A DNA stretch of 64,000 nt from Dickeya oryzae (GCF_009372235.1 NZ_ML762924.1:26086-90085), one strand, 5' to 3'. Numbered from the stretch's first letter, positions 33,452 to 48,803 are shown. Notes: a model not told the origin generated them from the sequence alone. A program made the numbers and translations.

Positions 33452-33480
33452 TAAAAAAATAAGGCGGTCAGTGACCGCCT
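33452..33480 (-). terminator. Rho-independent terminator after yidC
   Basis: Read on the minus strand, AGGCGGT-CACTG-ACCGCCT is followed by TTATTTTTTT. It separates yidC from mnmE, so mnmE may have its own promoter. Confidence 0.8.
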
Positions 33481-33510
33481 CATAATGAGATTGATTGGGC
33501 AATCAACCGA

Positions 33511-35142
33511 TTACTTTTTCTCGCGGCTGTGCAGCCCGCGTTTTTCCAGCCCGCGGTAAATCAACTGCTGCTGGGCGATGGTCACCAGGTTGCTGACGAT
33601 ATAGTACAGTACCAGACCTGACGGGAACCACAGGAAGAACACGGTGAAGATAACCGGCATGTAGGTCATGATCTTCTGCTGCATCGGATCGGTGACCGTG
33701 GTCGGCGACATCTTCTGAATGAAGAACATGGTCAGACCCATCAGGATCGGCAGCACGTAGTACGGGTCCTGCGCCGAGAGGTCATGAATCCACAGTGCGA
33801 ACGGCGCGTGACGCAGTTCCACCGAGCCCATCAGCATGTAGTACAACGCCAGGAAGATAGGCATCTGGATAACCAGCGGGAAGCAACCACCCAGCGGGTT
33901 CACTTTCTCTGCCTTGTACAGCGCCATCATTTCCTGACTCATGCGCTGTTTATCGTCACCGATACGCTCACGCATCGCCTGCAATTTCGGTTGCAGCATG
34001 CGCATTTTCGCCATCGAGGTGTACTGCGCTTTGGTCAGCGGGTACATGATGCCGCGCACGATAAAGGTGATGGCAATGATGGAGAAGCCCCAGTTGCCGA
34101 TAAAGCCGTGCAGGAATTTCAGCAGCTTAAACAGCGGTTGGGAGATGAACCACAACCAACCGTAATCTACGGTCAGGTCCAAATGCGGTGCGACGGCGGC
34201 CATTTTGTCCTGAATTTCCGGGCCAACCCACAAGGTGGCGTTCAGGTTCTGCTGGCTACCCGGCTGTACGACAACCGAGGGGGACTTAAAGCCGATAGCG
34301 GCTAAGCCATTGCCAAGGTTGGCGCTATAAAACGTATTGCTCGCAGCAGCGTTTGGCACCCAGGCGGTAGCGAAATACTGTTGCAGCATCGCAACCCAGC
34401 CACCCTGTGTGTTGATGTTCAGGTTCTCTTTCATATCGCTAAAGCTGTATTTGCGATATTTATCGTCGCTGGAAGAGAACGCTGCACCACGGTAAGTGTG
34501 CAGAGCAAAGTTATTGCTGCCGGTGTCGCGGTGTGACGGCAAATCGATAGATTGCTTCAACTGGCCGAACAGCGTCAGTTCCAGCGGTTGTGCACTGGTG
34601 TTATTGACACTGTATTCCACGTTCAGCGCGTACTCACCACGCTTTAACACGAAGGTTTTGGTGAAGCTGACGCCGTTAGCATCGGTATAGGTCAACGGAA
34701 TACGCAGTTCGTTCTGGCCTGCGGCCAGCTCAAAGCGATCTGCCGAGGCGGTATACAGCGGACGTGAACCGTTAGCCGGGTTGTCCGGGCCGTTTTTACC
34801 GGTCAGGCCACTTTGTGCCTGGTAGGTGAAGGCCGGGGTGGTTTCCAGCAGTTTGAACGGCTGGTTGGAGCCAAGTTCTGCCGGGTAAGCCAGCAGGTCG
34901 GCTTCTTCAATGTCGCCGCCGCGTGTGTTGATGTTCAGCGACAACACGTCGGTTTTCACGGTGATCAGTTTACCCTGACCGCTGGCTGGTACGCCCTGGT
35001 TGGCTGCATCGCCTACAGCGCCATTCGCCTGTTGCGTGGTCTGGGTGGCCGCGGGTGGATTTTTGTCCGTTTCCCACTGCTGCCAGATCATGAACGTCAC
35101 GAATAGCAGAGCGATGACAAGAAGATTGCGTTGCGAATCCAT
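33511..35142 (-). CDS. yidC: Membrane protein insertase YidC
   Basis: Inserts and folds inner-membrane proteins, alone or with SecYEG. 543 residues: an N-terminal transmembrane helix ([18 protein letters not shown]), a large periplasmic domain (about 60-340) and the conserved five-helix Oxa1-like core (from [20 protein letters not shown] on) with a basic C-terminal tail ending SREKK. It starts 2 bases after yidD in the ribosome/membrane gene block. Confidence 0.98.
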   Translation of the reverse strand: MDSQRNLLVIALLFVTFMIWQQWETDKNPPAATQTTQQANGAVGDAANQGVPASGQGKLITVKTDVLSLNINTRGGDIEEADLLAYPAELGSNQPFKLLETTPAFTYQAQSGLTGKNGPDNPANGSRPLYTASADRFELAAGQNELRIPLTYTDANGVSFTKTFVLKRGEYALNVEYSVNNTSAQPLELTLFGQLKQSIDLPSHRDTGSNNFALHTYRGAAFSSSDDKYRKYSFSDMKENLNINTQGGWVAMLQQYFATAWVPNAAASNTFYSANLGNGLAAIGFKSPSVVVQPGSQQNLNATLWVGPEIQDKMAAVAPHLDLTVDYGWLWFISQPLFKLLKFLHGFIGNWGFSIIAITFIVRGIMYPLTKAQYTSMAKMRMLQPKLQAMRERIGDDKQRMSQEMMALYKAEKVNPLGGCFPLVIQMPIFLALYYMLMGSVELRHAPFALWIHDLSAQDPYYVLPILMGLTMFFIQKMSPTTVTDPMQQKIMTYMPVIFTVFFLWFPSGLVLYYIVSNLVTIAQQQLIYRGLEKRGLHSREKK

Positions 35143-35144
35143 CG

Positions 35145-35402
35145 TTAGTGTTCTCTGTTATTGTCGGGTTTTGGCGGTACGGGATCATCACCACCAGGGT
35201 TCAAAGGGTGGCATTTTAATACGCGTTTGAGCGTCAACCAACAGCCTTTTATCATGCCGAACCGGCGTATTGCTTCAATGCCATATTGGGAGCACGACGG
35301 CTGAAAGCGGCAGTGCGGTCCAAGTAGCGGACTGATAAAGCGTTGATACCCGCGTATCAGGCCGATCAGCAGGCGTGAGCCAAACGACAGTGACGGCGCC
35401 AT
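35145..35402 (-). CDS. yidD: Membrane protein insertion efficiency factor YidD
   Basis: Small basic membrane-associated protein of 85 residues that assists YidC-dependent insertion. Conserved [16 protein letters not shown] and the C-terminal [14 protein letters not shown] are present. It overlaps the 3' end of rnpA by 37 bases, as is common in enterobacteria. Confidence 0.96.
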   Translation of the reverse strand: MAPSLSFGSRLLIGLIRGYQRFISPLLGPHCRFQPSCSQYGIEAIRRFGMIKGCWLTLKRVLKCHPLNPGGDDPVPPKPDNNREH

Positions 35403-35725
35403 AATTTTTCCAACGCTTCCGTTAGCGTACGGTTATCCAGTTCAGACACCCCTTTTTTAGCGATGACGACAAAATCCATCGCGGGCAGCTCGTGTTGACG
35501 CAAACGAAAACTTTCACGTGTCAGGCGCTTGATACGATTACGTTCATGAGCCCGTCTGACGTGCTTTTTTGCGACGGTGAGGCCAATACGAGGGTGTCCC
35601 AGCGTATTCGGGCGACCGAGGATGGTAATCTGCGGCGTGCCGGCCCGTTGAGGCTGCTGGAAGACGAAAGAGAAATGGCTGGGAGTTAACAGACGTAACT
35701 CCCTGGGAAAAGCGAGCGTAACCAC
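35366..35725 (-). CDS. rnpA: Ribonuclease P protein component
   Basis: Basic 119-residue protein that supports the catalytic RNA of RNase P in tRNA 5' maturation. The signature [30 protein letters not shown] stretch is present. The start is GTG ([18 protein letters not shown]), the same codon used in E. coli. It follows rpmH by 18 bases. Confidence 0.98.
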   Translation of the reverse strand: MVTLAFPRELRLLTPSHFSFVFQQPQRAGTPQITILGRPNTLGHPRIGLTVAKKHVRRAHERNRIKRLTRESFRLRQHELPAMDFVVIAKKGVSELDNRTLTEALEKLWRRHCRLAHAC

Positions 35726-35743
35726 TCGAAGGGTTAGCTTTTA

Positions 35744-36558
<815 letters not shown>

Positions 36559-37947
36559 GTGTCACTTTCGCTTTGGCAGCAGTGTCTTGCCCGTTTGCAG
36601 GATGAGTTACCTGCCACAGAATTCAGTATGTGGATACGCCCGTTGCAGGCGGAACTGAGTGACAACACTCTGGCGCTTTATGCCCCGAATCGCTTTGTGC
36701 TGGATTGGGTGCGCGATAAATACATCAATAATATCAATGGACTGTTGAATGATTTCTGCGGCATGGATGCGCCGTTGCTACGTTTTGAAGTCGGCAGTAA
36801 GCCTGCCGCGCCGGTTGTCGTCCCCGTTGGCAACCATAATGCTACCGTAGCCGCTCCTCAGGTGCGTACGGCGTCACCAGTACGCCCGAGTTGGGAAACC
36901 CCGTCGGCACCGGCTGAACACACCTATCGTTCCAACGTGAACCCCAAGCATACCTTCGATAATTTCGTGGAAGGTAAATCTAACCAGTTGGCCCGCGCGG
37001 CGGCGCGCCAGGTGGCGGATAATCCTGGTGGCGCGTATAACCCACTGTTTCTGTATGGCGGTACTGGTCTGGGTAAAACCCATCTACTGCACGCGGTAGG
37101 TAATGGCATCATGGCGCGTAAGCCAAATGCCAAGGTGGTGTATATGCATTCCGAGCGTTTTGTGCAGGATATGGTGAAGGCTCTGCAGAACAACGCGATT
37201 GAAGAGTTCAAACGCTACTACCGTTCTGTAGATGCGCTGCTGATCGATGACATTCAGTTTTTTGCCAATAAAGAGCGCTCGCAGGAAGAGTTTTTCCACA
37301 CATTTAATGCGTTGTTGGAAGGCAATCAACAGATCATCCTGACGTCGGATCGTTACCCCAAAGAGATCAATGGGGTGGAAGATCGCCTCAAGTCCCGTTT
37401 CGGCTGGGGGTTGACCGTGGCTATCGAACCGCCGGAGCTGGAAACCCGTGTGGCGATCCTGATGAAGAAAGCGGATGAGAATGATATCCGTCTGCCCGGT
37501 GAAGTGGCGTTTTTTATCGCTAAACGCCTGCGTTCTAATGTGCGTGAGCTGGAAGGTGCACTGAATCGTGTCATCGCTAACGCCAATTTTACCGGCCGCT
37601 CGATCACTATCGATTTTGTACGTGAGGCGCTGCGCGACCTGCTGGCGTTACAGGAAAAACTGGTCACCATCGACAATATTCAGAAGACGGTGGCGGAGTA
37701 CTATAAGATTAAAGTGGCCGACCTGTTGTCTAAACGGCGTTCACGTTCGGTGGCCCGTCCGCGTCAGATGGCGATGGCGCTGGCCAAGGAACTGACCAAC
37801 CATAGCCTGCCGGAGATCGGCGACGCGTTCGGTGGCCGTGACCATACCACTGTGCTGCATGCCTGCCGCAAAATAGAGCAGCTGCGCGAAGAAAGTCACG
37901 ACATCAAAGAAGATTTTTCCAATTTAATCCGAACATTATCGTCATAA
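36559..37947 (+). CDS. dnaA: Chromosomal replication initiator DnaA
   Basis: Binds DnaA boxes and opens oriC as an ATP-bound oligomer. 462 residues: N-terminal DnaB-interaction domain ([21 protein letters not shown]), variable linker, AAA+ domain with Walker [14 protein letters not shown] and Walker [10 protein letters not shown], and the C-terminal DNA-binding domain with [12 protein letters not shown]. The start is the GTG at 36559, giving MSLSLWQQ as in E. coli. First gene of dnaA-dnaN-recF-gyrB. Confidence 0.98.
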   Translation: MSLSLWQQCLARLQDELPATEFSMWIRPLQAELSDNTLALYAPNRFVLDWVRDKYINNINGLLNDFCGMDAPLLRFEVGSKPAAPVVVPVGNHNATVAAPQVRTASPVRPSWETPSAPAEHTYRSNVNPKHTFDNFVEGKSNQLARAAARQVADNPGGAYNPLFLYGGTGLGKTHLLHAVGNGIMARKPNAKVVYMHSERFVQDMVKALQNNAIEEFKRYYRSVDALLIDDIQFFANKERSQEEFFHTFNALLEGNQQIILTSDRYPKEINGVEDRLKSRFGWGLTVAIEPPELETRVAILMKKADENDIRLPGEVAFFIAKRLRSNVRELEGALNRVIANANFTGRSITIDFVREALRDLLALQEKLVTIDNIQKTVAEYYKIKVADLLSKRRSRSVARPRQMAMALAKELTNHSLPEIGDAFGGRDHTTVLHACRKIEQLREESHDIKEDFSNLIRTLSS

Positions 37948-37951
37948 CATC

Positions 37952-39052
37952 ATGAAATTTATCGTTGAGCGTGAGCATCTGTTAAAACCGTTGCAACAGG
38001 TCAGCAGCCCGCTGGGCGGGCGACCGACGTTGCCGATTCTGGGCAACCTGTTGTTGCAGGTCAGCGAAGGCCGGTTATCGTTGACCGGTACCGATCTGGA
38101 AATGGAGATGGTGGCGCATCTGGCGCTGACGCAGCCCCATGAACCGGGCGCTACCACCGTACCGGCGCGCAAGTTATTCGATATTTGCCGTGGCCTGCCG
38201 GATGGGGCGGAGATTTCCGTTACGCTGGAAGGCGATCGGATGCTGGTGCGTTCCGGGCGTAGCCGTTTCTCCCTGTCCACATTGCCAGCGGCGGATTTCC
38301 CCAACCTGGACGACTGGCAGAGCGAGGTGGAGTTTACCTTGCCGCAGGCGACGCTAAAACGCCTGATTGAAGCCACCCAGTTCTCGATGGCGCATCAGGA
38401 TGTCCGTTACTACCTCAACGGTATGTTGTTTGAAACCGGTGGCGAGGAGTTGCGTACTGTTGCCACCGACGGTCACCGTCTGGCGGTTTGCGCCATGCCG
38501 GTTGGTCAGTCTCTGCCGTCGCATTCGGTTATCGTGCCACGTAAAGGTGTGATGGAACTGGTGCGTCTGTTGGATGGCGGCGACACGCCGTTACAGCTGC
38601 AGATTGGCAGCAATAACATTCGCGCCCATGTCGGCGATTTTATCTTTACCTCCAAGCTGGTGGATGGTCGCTTCCCGGATTATCGCCGCGTGTTGCCGAA
38701 AAACCCGGACAAAACGCTGGAAGCCAGTTGCGATCTACTGCGTCAGGCGTTTTCCCGAGCGGCCATTCTGTCGAACGAGAAATTCCGTGGTGTACGCTTG
38801 TACCTCAACCAAAACCAGTTGCGTATTACCGCCAATAACCCGGAACAGGAAGAGGCGGAAGAAATTCTGGATGTGGAATACGGTGGTACGGAGATGGAAA
38901 TCGGCTTTAACGTCAGTTACGTGCTGGATGTGCTCAATGCGCTGAAGTGCGAAGAGGTGCGCATGTTGCTGACGGATTCGGTATCCAGCGTCCAGCTTGA
39001 GGATGCAGCCAGCCAGGCGGCGGCTTACGTGGTCATGCCGATGCGTCTGTAA
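37952..39052 (+). CDS. dnaN: DNA polymerase III beta sliding clamp
   Basis: Ring-shaped processivity clamp of 366 residues, three similar domains. Begins MKFIVEREHLLKPLQQVSSPLG and ends AAYVVMPMRL, as in all enterobacteria. It starts 4 bases after dnaA, so the two are co-transcribed. Confidence 0.98.
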   Translation: MKFIVEREHLLKPLQQVSSPLGGRPTLPILGNLLLQVSEGRLSLTGTDLEMEMVAHLALTQPHEPGATTVPARKLFDICRGLPDGAEISVTLEGDRMLVRSGRSRFSLSTLPAADFPNLDDWQSEVEFTLPQATLKRLIEATQFSMAHQDVRYYLNGMLFETGGEELRTVATDGHRLAVCAMPVGQSLPSHSVIVPRKGVMELVRLLDGGDTPLQLQIGSNNIRAHVGDFIFTSKLVDGRFPDYRRVLPKNPDKTLEASCDLLRQAFSRAAILSNEKFRGVRLYLNQNQLRITANNPEQEEAEEILDVEYGGTEMEIGFNVSYVLDVLNALKCEEVRMLLTDSVSSVQLEDAASQAAAYVVMPMRL

Positions 39053-39077
39053 ATCCTCTGTGCGCCTGCCTGCCGTT

Positions 39078-39105
39078 ACACGCCGCGCCATTGGGTGCGG
39101 CGTGT
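39078..39105 (+). other. Hairpin in the dnaN-recF gap
   Basis: ACACGCCGC pairs with GCGGCGTGT in the 140-base spacer. No T-run follows. It may attenuate recF expression or protect dnaN mRNA. Confidence 0.4.
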
Positions 39106-39192
39106 TGTTATCGGCGATGTGGTGGGTTTTGTTATCGGTAAGGGCGCGACACGGTCTGGTATGGGCAACAAATCTGGCAAAATGGTTGTGAT

Positions 39193-42707
<3,515 letters not shown>

Positions 42708-42716
42708 TGAATAAAG

Positions 42717-42748
42717 AAAAAAGGGGCTTTCAGATAAAGCCCCTTTTA
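42717..42748. terminator. Bidirectional terminator between gyrB and the PIN gene
   Basis: AAAAGGGGCTTT and AAAGCCCCTTTT form a long stem with A-rich 5' and T-rich 3' flanks, usable by both convergent transcripts. Confidence 0.85.
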
Positions 42749-42753
42749 ACGTA

Positions 42754-43266
42754 TTATCCTCTCTGTTTTCGTCTTGGCATTTCAACTGGAGCTGCTGGTT
42801 CATAAGATTTTAAACCTTCATCTCCTGTCAGGATTTCTACCTGATACCCCATACTGGCATAATATTCTGCAACATCTTTGATAGTGGTATCGCCCAATGA
42901 AAGTTTTTGATTAGCCAACTCAGGCCACGCATCTGCTAACGTAATTAGTTTCTCAGGAGACCATAGAGTTGATTGTTCTGAAAATGCAGCCCAAGGGGTT
43001 TTTTGATTTGCGCTATCTTTCATAATCTCTGCCAGTAATAATGCTCTTTCTCGACGACTATGAGCAGCCTGCGCAATATGATTTCCCGTTTCTATAATGG
43101 TAGCCAAAGGTAATACAAATGTTGTGCTATTCTTTTTCTCTGATTCAATTTTTGCATCAATTCTATCTTTATTCCATTTATCACTATCTCTTCCGCAATC
43201 TAACATTCCAGGTATTTCCAGCCAGACACATAGAATTGAAGTGTCAATAATCAGCACTTTTCTCAT
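42754..43266 (-). CDS. PIN-domain protein, probable nuclease of a two-gene module
   Basis: A 170-residue protein with the PIN-fold acidic pattern: Asp8 in LIIDTSILCVW, Glu59 in ATIIETGNHI, Asp126 in SLGDTTIKDV and Asp149 in ILTGDEGLKSY. PIN proteins are usually Mg-dependent RNases or toxins. The C-terminus is a basic tail (PRRKQRG). The start overlaps the stop of the upstream ATPase by 4 bases, so the two are co-translated. Base composition is clearly more AT-rich than the flanking gyrB and MFS genes, suggesting transfer. It is larger than typical VapC toxins (about 130 residues). Function is inferred. Confidence 0.75.
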   Translation of the reverse strand: MRKVLIIDTSILCVWLEIPGMLDCGRDSDKWNKDRIDAKIESEKKNSTTFVLPLATIIETGNHIAQAAHSRRERALLLAEIMKDSANQKTPWAAFSEQSTLWSPEKLITLADAWPELANQKLSLGDTTIKDVAEYYASMGYQVEILTGDEGLKSYEPAAPVEMPRRKQRG

Positions 43267-44516
43267 TGTTTTTCTCCTTGCTTAAGCGCTGCTTCAATTC
43301 TTCCTTCAGAAGAGAGTCTACCTAATGAGCCAGAAGCCATTAACTTGGGTAATTGTTGTATATCATCAAGTTGTGTCAGTAGGCTCTCTCCGCTTATATC
43401 ATCTCTGTGTGTGACGCTGATAAACGGGATCATTTTGGGGCCAGCAGCATCTAATAAAGCTGGGTTATGTGTAGTGACAATGACGTCTATGCCGCGTTGT
43501 TGTCCTAATGTTCTCAACATATTGATCAGGACATGTGCTCTGGATGGGTGTAGTCCATTATCCACTTCCTCAATAACTAACAGGCCACCAGATTGACGAG
43601 TCAGCATTGCTGTTACGATAGCCAGATAACGGAGAGTTCCATCTGACATACCACGTGCGTCAATAGTATCAGACGCTGTTCCAGGCCATCCCTCTTCGCA
43701 ATAAAGCATCGCATCAGTCTGGAATTTACCTACCGGTTCTGTCCAGATTCGTTTTATATCTTTTTCTGGTAATCCTTGAAGATAGGTGGTAATAATCCCT
43801 TCAACTTCATCTTTACGTGTTTTATCTAAAGCAGCTAAGACCCCTGCAATATTTGAGCCATCTGCCTGTAATTTTTCTGAAAAAGGTGTGTATCCACGCA
43901 TATGGCTGGGGATAGGATCAAAAACAAATATCTGCTGTAGTTTTAATAATATATTTTTTATTCCATCTTGTACTTCTTTTCTGAGGTTTAATGTATCTGC
44001 CTGGGTCAGTATAAGGTGAGAGCGATTGAGATCTATTTTTTTTCCTCGACCTTGCGTCCCAGTAGAGAAATAAGCTGAGATAACAGGGTTGCGTTCTTCT
44101 GGCAACTGAGTATTGAACAATCTACTTATTTTTTGAGTTTCGCTACGCTTTCCATATTTCAGGATTGCCAATTCTTCACTGTAAATTTCTGCTTTGGCTC
44201 CATTTATTTGAATTTTTAATTCATAGCGGTAATCTTGATTTTTTTTATCTCCATCAAGGAGTAGTGTAATACCAAAAATTTTTTCTGGCTTATGGCAAAC
44301 CCATTCCATACCACCGCGAATAGACGGGAGATTTATATCACCATTGATTGCTTGAAATATCCCAACGCCAGATGAAACTCTTTGCAAGAATAAGAGTGCA
44401 TCCAACATGTTTGACTTTCCACTGGCATTAGTACCAATAATAATAGTTAAAGGGTCAATGTAAAGAGTCGCCTCTTTAAAACTCTTCCAGTTATGAAGTG
44501 TTAGTTCTTTTAACAT
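43263..44516 (-). CDS. SMC/RecF-like AAA ATPase, partner of the PIN-domain protein
   Basis: A 417-residue ABC-type ATPase of the AAA_21 / OLD-like group. Walker A is GTNASGKSN at 28-36, the signature region is ARGMSDGTLRYLAIV near 290, Walker B is GGLLVIEEVDNGLHPS and the switch histidine is VTTHNPALLDA. The middle is a helical insert without membrane segments. ATG 44516 (MLKELTLHNWKSF) follows AAAGGGG. It overlaps the PIN gene and has AT-rich codons. Paired ATPase plus nuclease genes of this kind act in phage defence (PARIS, Septu, OLD-type); the role here is inferred. Confidence 0.75.
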   Translation of the reverse strand: MLKELTLHNWKSFKEATLYIDPLTIIIGTNASGKSNMLDALLFLQRVSSGVGIFQAINGDINLPSIRGGMEWVCHKPEKIFGITLLLDGDKKNQDYRYELKIQINGAKAEIYSEELAILKYGKRSETQKISRLFNTQLPEERNPVISAYFSTGTQGRGKKIDLNRSHLILTQADTLNLRKEVQDGIKNILLKLQQIFVFDPIPSHMRGYTPFSEKLQADGSNIAGVLAALDKTRKDEVEGIITTYLQGLPEKDIKRIWTEPVGKFQTDAMLYCEEGWPGTASDTIDARGMSDGTLRYLAIVTAMLTRQSGGLLVIEEVDNGLHPSRAHVLINMLRTLGQQRGIDVIVTTHNPALLDAAGPKMIPFISVTHRDDISGESLLTQLDDIQQLPKLMASGSLGRLSSEGRIEAALKQGEKQ

Positions 44517-44615
44517 GTAAACCCCTTTAATTATCTGCACATCTAGTATGCAAGTATCACAGGAAATATTTCCCGTGATAATAGCATCAACTGCGAGTTA
44601 TGTACTGTGTCACAA

Positions 44616-45800
44616 CTATTGCGCTGGTACTCGTCGTTTAGCGTTGCGCAGCTCCTGCGCCAGCGCCATCACGGCGGTAATCACCATAAAGATAACAGCT
44701 GACCAGAAAATGGCGGACGGATGGCCTTGATCCAAAAACCAGCCGAAGACCACCGGGCCACCGGCACCGCCGATATTAAAGCCGGTGGTGACCACGCCGA
44801 AGACACGGCCTTCGGCACCGGCCGGTGATGCCGCGCGAACCAGCATATCCCGCGATGGGGCGATCATGCCGGAGAGAAAGCCTGCCACACCCAGAATCAG
44901 CGTGGTCACCAGCGACGGCAGGGTAGATGCCGCGACGATGGCGACCAGCACCGCTGTGACCACCAGCGAGCCGGTGGCGACCAGCCCGTGATGCCGGGTT
45001 TTATCCGCCAGTGAGCCGCCCGCCAGCACGCCAAACGCGCTGGTAAACAAAAACGCCGTCAGTGCCAGGTTGGCTTCGGTCAGCGGCATGCCGTAACCGT
45101 TCACCAGTGCGGTCACCGAGAAGTTTTGAATCGAGTTGGTGCTCAGGTTGAGCAGCATAAACAGCACCAGCAGCGACAGGATGGGTAGGGTAAATACCGC
45201 GACCTTTGGCGCAGAGGTCTTCTTGTCGTGCGCGCTGGCGGCGGGCAATGCCTCTTGCTCGCCGAGCAACATCGGCACGGTCAGCAGTCCGAGCAGGCCG
45301 GATAAGACCAGCGCGAACTCGATACGGGTGAGGGCGGCGACGGTCAGCAAAATGGCTGGCGCGACGGCTGTGCCGAGAAAACCGGAAAAAGTATGCACCG
45401 AGAAGGCGCGGCCCATGCGGTTTTCGGCAATGCCGCGTGAGAGCAAGGCGTAATCCGAGGGGTGATAGACCGCGTTGGCAAGCCCAGCCAGCGCCATGGC
45501 GATGAGCATCCAGCTGTAGCTGCTAAAGAAGCCGAGCGACAAGAAACACAGACTGCCCAGCGTCAGCCCGGCTATCAGCGTGCGACGCGGGCCGATACGG
45601 TCAACCGCAAAGCCAATCGGCGTTTGCACCAGTGCGGAAACAACGTTGAAGACGCCGAGCGCCACCCCGATTTCCACGTAACTGATGCCACGCTGTGCGG
45701 AAATCAGCGGCATCAGCGCCGGTAACACCATCATGTGGAAATGACTTACCCAGTGAGCGGCGGAGACTTGTGCCAGTAGTGGTAGCTTTTTTATTGTCAT
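44616..45800 (-). CDS. MFS transporter, fosmidomycin-resistance-like
   Basis: A 394-residue major facilitator with 12 predicted transmembrane helices, likely a proton-driven exporter. Motif A-like residues are in GFAVDRIGPRRTL and GSLADKTRHHG between helices 2-3 and 8-9. The HWVSHFHMMVLPALMPLI opening is shared with Fsr-type and sugar/drug transporters. Substrate unknown. Between the AT-rich ATPase/PIN module and rsmJ. Confidence 0.82.
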   Translation of the reverse strand: MTIKKLPLLAQVSAAHWVSHFHMMVLPALMPLISAQRGISYVEIGVALGVFNVVSALVQTPIGFAVDRIGPRRTLIAGLTLGSLCFLSLGFFSSYSWMLIAMALAGLANAVYHPSDYALLSRGIAENRMGRAFSVHTFSGFLGTAVAPAILLTVAALTRIEFALVLSGLLGLLTVPMLLGEQEALPAASAHDKKTSAPKVAVFTLPILSLLVLFMLLNLSTNSIQNFSVTALVNGYGMPLTEANLALTAFLFTSAFGVLAGGSLADKTRHHGLVATGSLVVTAVLVAIVAASTLPSLVTTLILGVAGFLSGMIAPSRDMLVRAASPAGAEGRVFGVVTTGFNIGGAGGPVVFGWFLDQGHPSAIFWSAVIFMVITAVMALAQELRNAKRRVPAQ

Positions 45801-45971
45801 GATTATTTTTATCGGTTGGTTACGCAGGTGCGCAAGGCAGATTCAACAATAAGGTTAACATATCGCCACAACAGTTAGTCGTCTATCTTTATACCGACAA
45901 CGTGACCGAGGTGACAATGCTGAGAAGGGGAAAGAGCCAGTCAAAAGCCACAGAAAGACAGCAAAAGGTCG

Positions 45972-46001
45972 CTGACTGCAGTTGCTCGCATCCGCAGTCA
46001 G
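45972..46001 (-). terminator. Hairpin after rsmJ
   Basis: CTGACTGC (45972-45979) pairs with GCAGTCAG (45994-46001). On the minus strand it is followed by CGACCTTTT, so it probably ends the prlC-rsmJ transcript. Confidence 0.45.
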
Positions 46002-46011
46002 TACGCAAGAT

Positions 46012-46764
46012 TTACTGGGTGATGGGCAGGTAAAAATCGAACCGATGACTTTTGGTTTCCAGCGCTGACTGGGCCGGTACTGCTGCCAGCGGTGGCGCGT
46101 AATCCGGGCGTTTGACCACGACCCGCTTTTTTGCCAGGCGGCGTGCCGGTTCCAGCAAGGCGTCGGCGTCATTGTCAGCACCCACCAGCGACTGAAACAC
46201 CCGCATCTCCTTTTTCACCAGCGCGCTTTTCTGGCGGTGGGGAAACATCGGGTCAAGATAGACCACGTCCGGAGGTGGGGTAATAGCAGACAACGCCTCA
46301 ATGCTGGAGGCGTGTAGCAGCGTCAGTCGCTGTTGCAGCCAGCCGCCGATCTCCGGGTCCTGATAACCACGTTGCAGGCCATCATCGAGCAACGCTGCCA
46401 CCACCGGGTGGCGCTCCACCATGCGCACACGGCAGCCGAGAGCCGCCAGCACAAAGGCATCACGCCCCAGGCCCGCGGTGGCATCCACCACATCGGGTAA
46501 ATAGTCTTTTTTGATGCCGACGGCTTTGGCGACAGCTTCTCCACGCCCACCGCCAAAGCGGCGGCGATGCGCCATCGCGCCAGAAACGAAATCGACACAG
46601 ATGGCACCGAGCTTCGGTTCATCGCATTTGCGCAGTTCCAGTCGCTCGGGGGTGAGCACCAACGCCAGCATGGCGTCGGTGTCATTTTCCAGACCCCAGC
46701 GTTGTGCCAGGGTAGCCAGTGCCTCGGGGTCGGCACTGGCTTCGGTCAGTAACGCAATCTTCAT
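46012..46764 (-). CDS. rsmJ: 16S rRNA (guanine-1516-N2)-methyltransferase
   Basis: SAM-dependent enzyme that methylates G1516 of 16S rRNA. 250 residues; E. coli RsmJ (YhiQ) segments such as [30 protein letters not shown] and [20 protein letters not shown] are all present. Overlaps the prlC stop by 4 bases, as in E. coli. Confidence 0.97.
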   Translation of the reverse strand: MKIALLTEASADPEALATLAQRWGLENDTDAMLALVLTPERLELRKCDEPKLGAICVDFVSGAMAHRRRFGGGRGEAVAKAVGIKKDYLPDVVDATAGLGRDAFVLAALGCRVRMVERHPVVAALLDDGLQRGYQDPEIGGWLQQRLTLLHASSIEALSAITPPPDVVYLDPMFPHRQKSALVKKEMRVFQSLVGADNDADALLEPARRLAKKRVVVKRPDYAPPLAAVPAQSALETKSHRFDFYLPITQ

Positions 46765-48803
46765 CCCTGAATGCCGTAGTGTTTCAGCATCGCATCCAGT
46801 TGCGGCTCACGGCCACGGAAGCGTTTGAACAGTTCCATCGGCGCTTCGGAGCCGCCGCGAGATAAGATGTTTTCCAGGAACGACAGGCCGGTGTCGCGGT
46901 TGAAGATGCCTTCTTCTTCAAAACGGGAGAACGCGTCTGCTGCCAGCACATCGGCCCACAGGTAGCTGTAGTACCCGGCGGCGTAGCCACCCGCGAAGAT
47001 GTGGCTGAATGAGTGCGGGAAGCGATTCCATTCCGGGCTTTTCACCACGGAAACCTGCGCTTTCACCTCTGCCAGCGTTTCCAGCACACGTGCACCGGTA
47101 GCGGGGGTGTAACCGGCGTGCAGACGGAAGTCGAACAGGCCGAACTCCAACTGACGCAGGATGAACAGCGCTGCCTGATAGTTTTTCGCTGCCAGCATTT
47201 TGTCCAGCATGTCCTGCGGCAGCGGTTCGCCGGTCTCGTAATGACCGGAGATAAACGCCAGCGCATCCGGCTCCCAGCACCAGTTTTCCATAAACTGGCT
47301 CGGCAGTTCGACGGCATCCCACGGCACACCGTTGATGCCGGAGACGCCAGCGGTATCGATACGGGTCAGCATATGGTGCAGCCCGTGGCCGAACTCATGG
47401 AACAGCGTGGTGACTTCGTCGTGGGTAAACAGCGCAGGTTTACCGTCGATCGGGCGGTTAAAGTTACAGGTCAGGTACGCCACCGGCTTTTGCAGCTCGC
47501 CGTTGGCTTTGCGCAGACGGCCGACGCAATCGTCCATCCAGGCACCGCCGCGTTTGTGTTCGCGGGCGTACAGATCGAGGTAGAAGCTCCCCAGCAATTC
47601 ACCGTCTTCGGCAAACAGGTCGAAGAAACGTACTTCCGGATGCCAGACGTCGACGTCCTGACGCTCTTTGGCGGTGATGCCATAAATACGTTTCACCACT
47701 TCGAACAACCCTTCCAGTACGCGCGGTTCAGGGAAGTACGGGCGTAGCTGTTCGTCGCTAATGGAATACAGGTGTTGTTTTTGCTGTTCGGCATAATAGC
47801 TGATGTCCCACGGGTTCAGCTCATCAACGCCAAACTGTGCTTTGGCGAACGCGCGCAGTTGTGCCAGTTCCTGTTCCCCTTGCGGGCGGGCGCGTTTAGC
47901 CAAATCGGTCAGGAAATCCAGCACCTGCTGTGGGTTTTCTGCCATTTTGGTGGCCAGTGATTTGTCGGCAAAGCTGGCAAAGCCCAGCAGTTGCGCCAGT
48001 TCGTGACGTAGCGCCAGCGTTTCGGCCATCACCTCGCTGTTATCCCACTTACCGGCGTTCGGGCCTTGTTCTGACGCACGGGTCACGTAGGCGCGGTACA
48101 TCTCTTCGCGCAGCGCCTGATTGGCGCAGTAGGTCATGACCGGCAGGTAGCTTGGGATATCCAGCGTCAGCAGCCAGCCCTGTTGTTCTTTCGCTTGTGC
48201 CAGCGCTTTGGCCGCGGCCAGCGCGCTTTCCGGCAGACCTTCCAGTTCACTGACATCGGTTATCAGCTTGGTCCAGCCCATGGTGGCGTCCAGCACGTTG
48301 TTGCTGAACTGCGACCCCAGTTCGGACAAGCGGGAAGCGATGTCGCCGTAGCGTTTTTGCTGTTCCGGCGGCAGGGCAATCCCGGACAATTCAAAGTCAC
48401 GCAGGGCGTTATCCACCGCTTTTTTCTGCGCGATGCTCAGGCTGGCGTAATGTTCGCCGTCACGCAGCTCACGGTAGGCGCGGTACAACCCGGCATGCTG
48501 GCCCACCCAGGTGCCGTATTCAGACAGCAGCGGCAGGCATTGTTCATAGGCGCTACGCAATTCCGGGCTGTTTTTAACCGAATTCAGGTGGCTGACCGGG
48601 GAGAAAATGCGCCCCAGTCTGTCATCACTTTCCGCCAGCGGCTGACACAGGTTATCCCAGGTGAACGGCCCCGGCTGCGCCACCACGCGCTCGACTGTCT
48701 GGCGACAATCGTTCAGTGCGGCTTGTACGGCGGGGAGGATGTGTTCAATCTGGATCTGGGAGAACGGCGGCAGGATAAAGGAGGAGAGTAATGGATTGGT
48801 CAT
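46761..48803 (-). CDS. prlC: Oligopeptidase A
   Basis: Cytoplasmic M3-family zinc metallopeptidase that degrades peptides, including signal peptides. 680 residues, E. coli length. The zinc motif is [14 protein letters not shown], with the third ligand downstream in the [10 protein letters not shown] region. First gene of a prlC-rsmJ operon. A possible heat-shock promoter upstream could not be aligned convincingly. Confidence 0.97.
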   Translation of the reverse strand: MTNPLLSSFILPPFSQIQIEHILPAVQAALNDCRQTVERVVAQPGPFTWDNLCQPLAESDDRLGRIFSPVSHLNSVKNSPELRSAYEQCLPLLSEYGTWVGQHAGLYRAYRELRDGEHYASLSIAQKKAVDNALRDFELSGIALPPEQQKRYGDIASRLSELGSQFSNNVLDATMGWTKLITDVSELEGLPESALAAAKALAQAKEQQGWLLTLDIPSYLPVMTYCANQALREEMYRAYVTRASEQGPNAGKWDNSEVMAETLALRHELAQLLGFASFADKSLATKMAENPQQVLDFLTDLAKRARPQGEQELAQLRAFAKAQFGVDELNPWDISYYAEQQKQHLYSISDEQLRPYFPEPRVLEGLFEVVKRIYGITAKERQDVDVWHPEVRFFDLFAEDGELLGSFYLDLYAREHKRGGAWMDDCVGRLRKANGELQKPVAYLTCNFNRPIDGKPALFTHDEVTTLFHEFGHGLHHMLTRIDTAGVSGINGVPWDAVELPSQFMENWCWEPDALAFISGHYETGEPLPQDMLDKMLAAKNYQAALFILRQLEFGLFDFRLHAGYTPATGARVLETLAEVKAQVSVVKSPEWNRFPHSFSHIFAGGYAAGYYSYLWADVLAADAFSRFEEEGIFNRDTGLSFLENILSRGGSEAPMELFKRFRGREPQLDAMLKHYGIQG

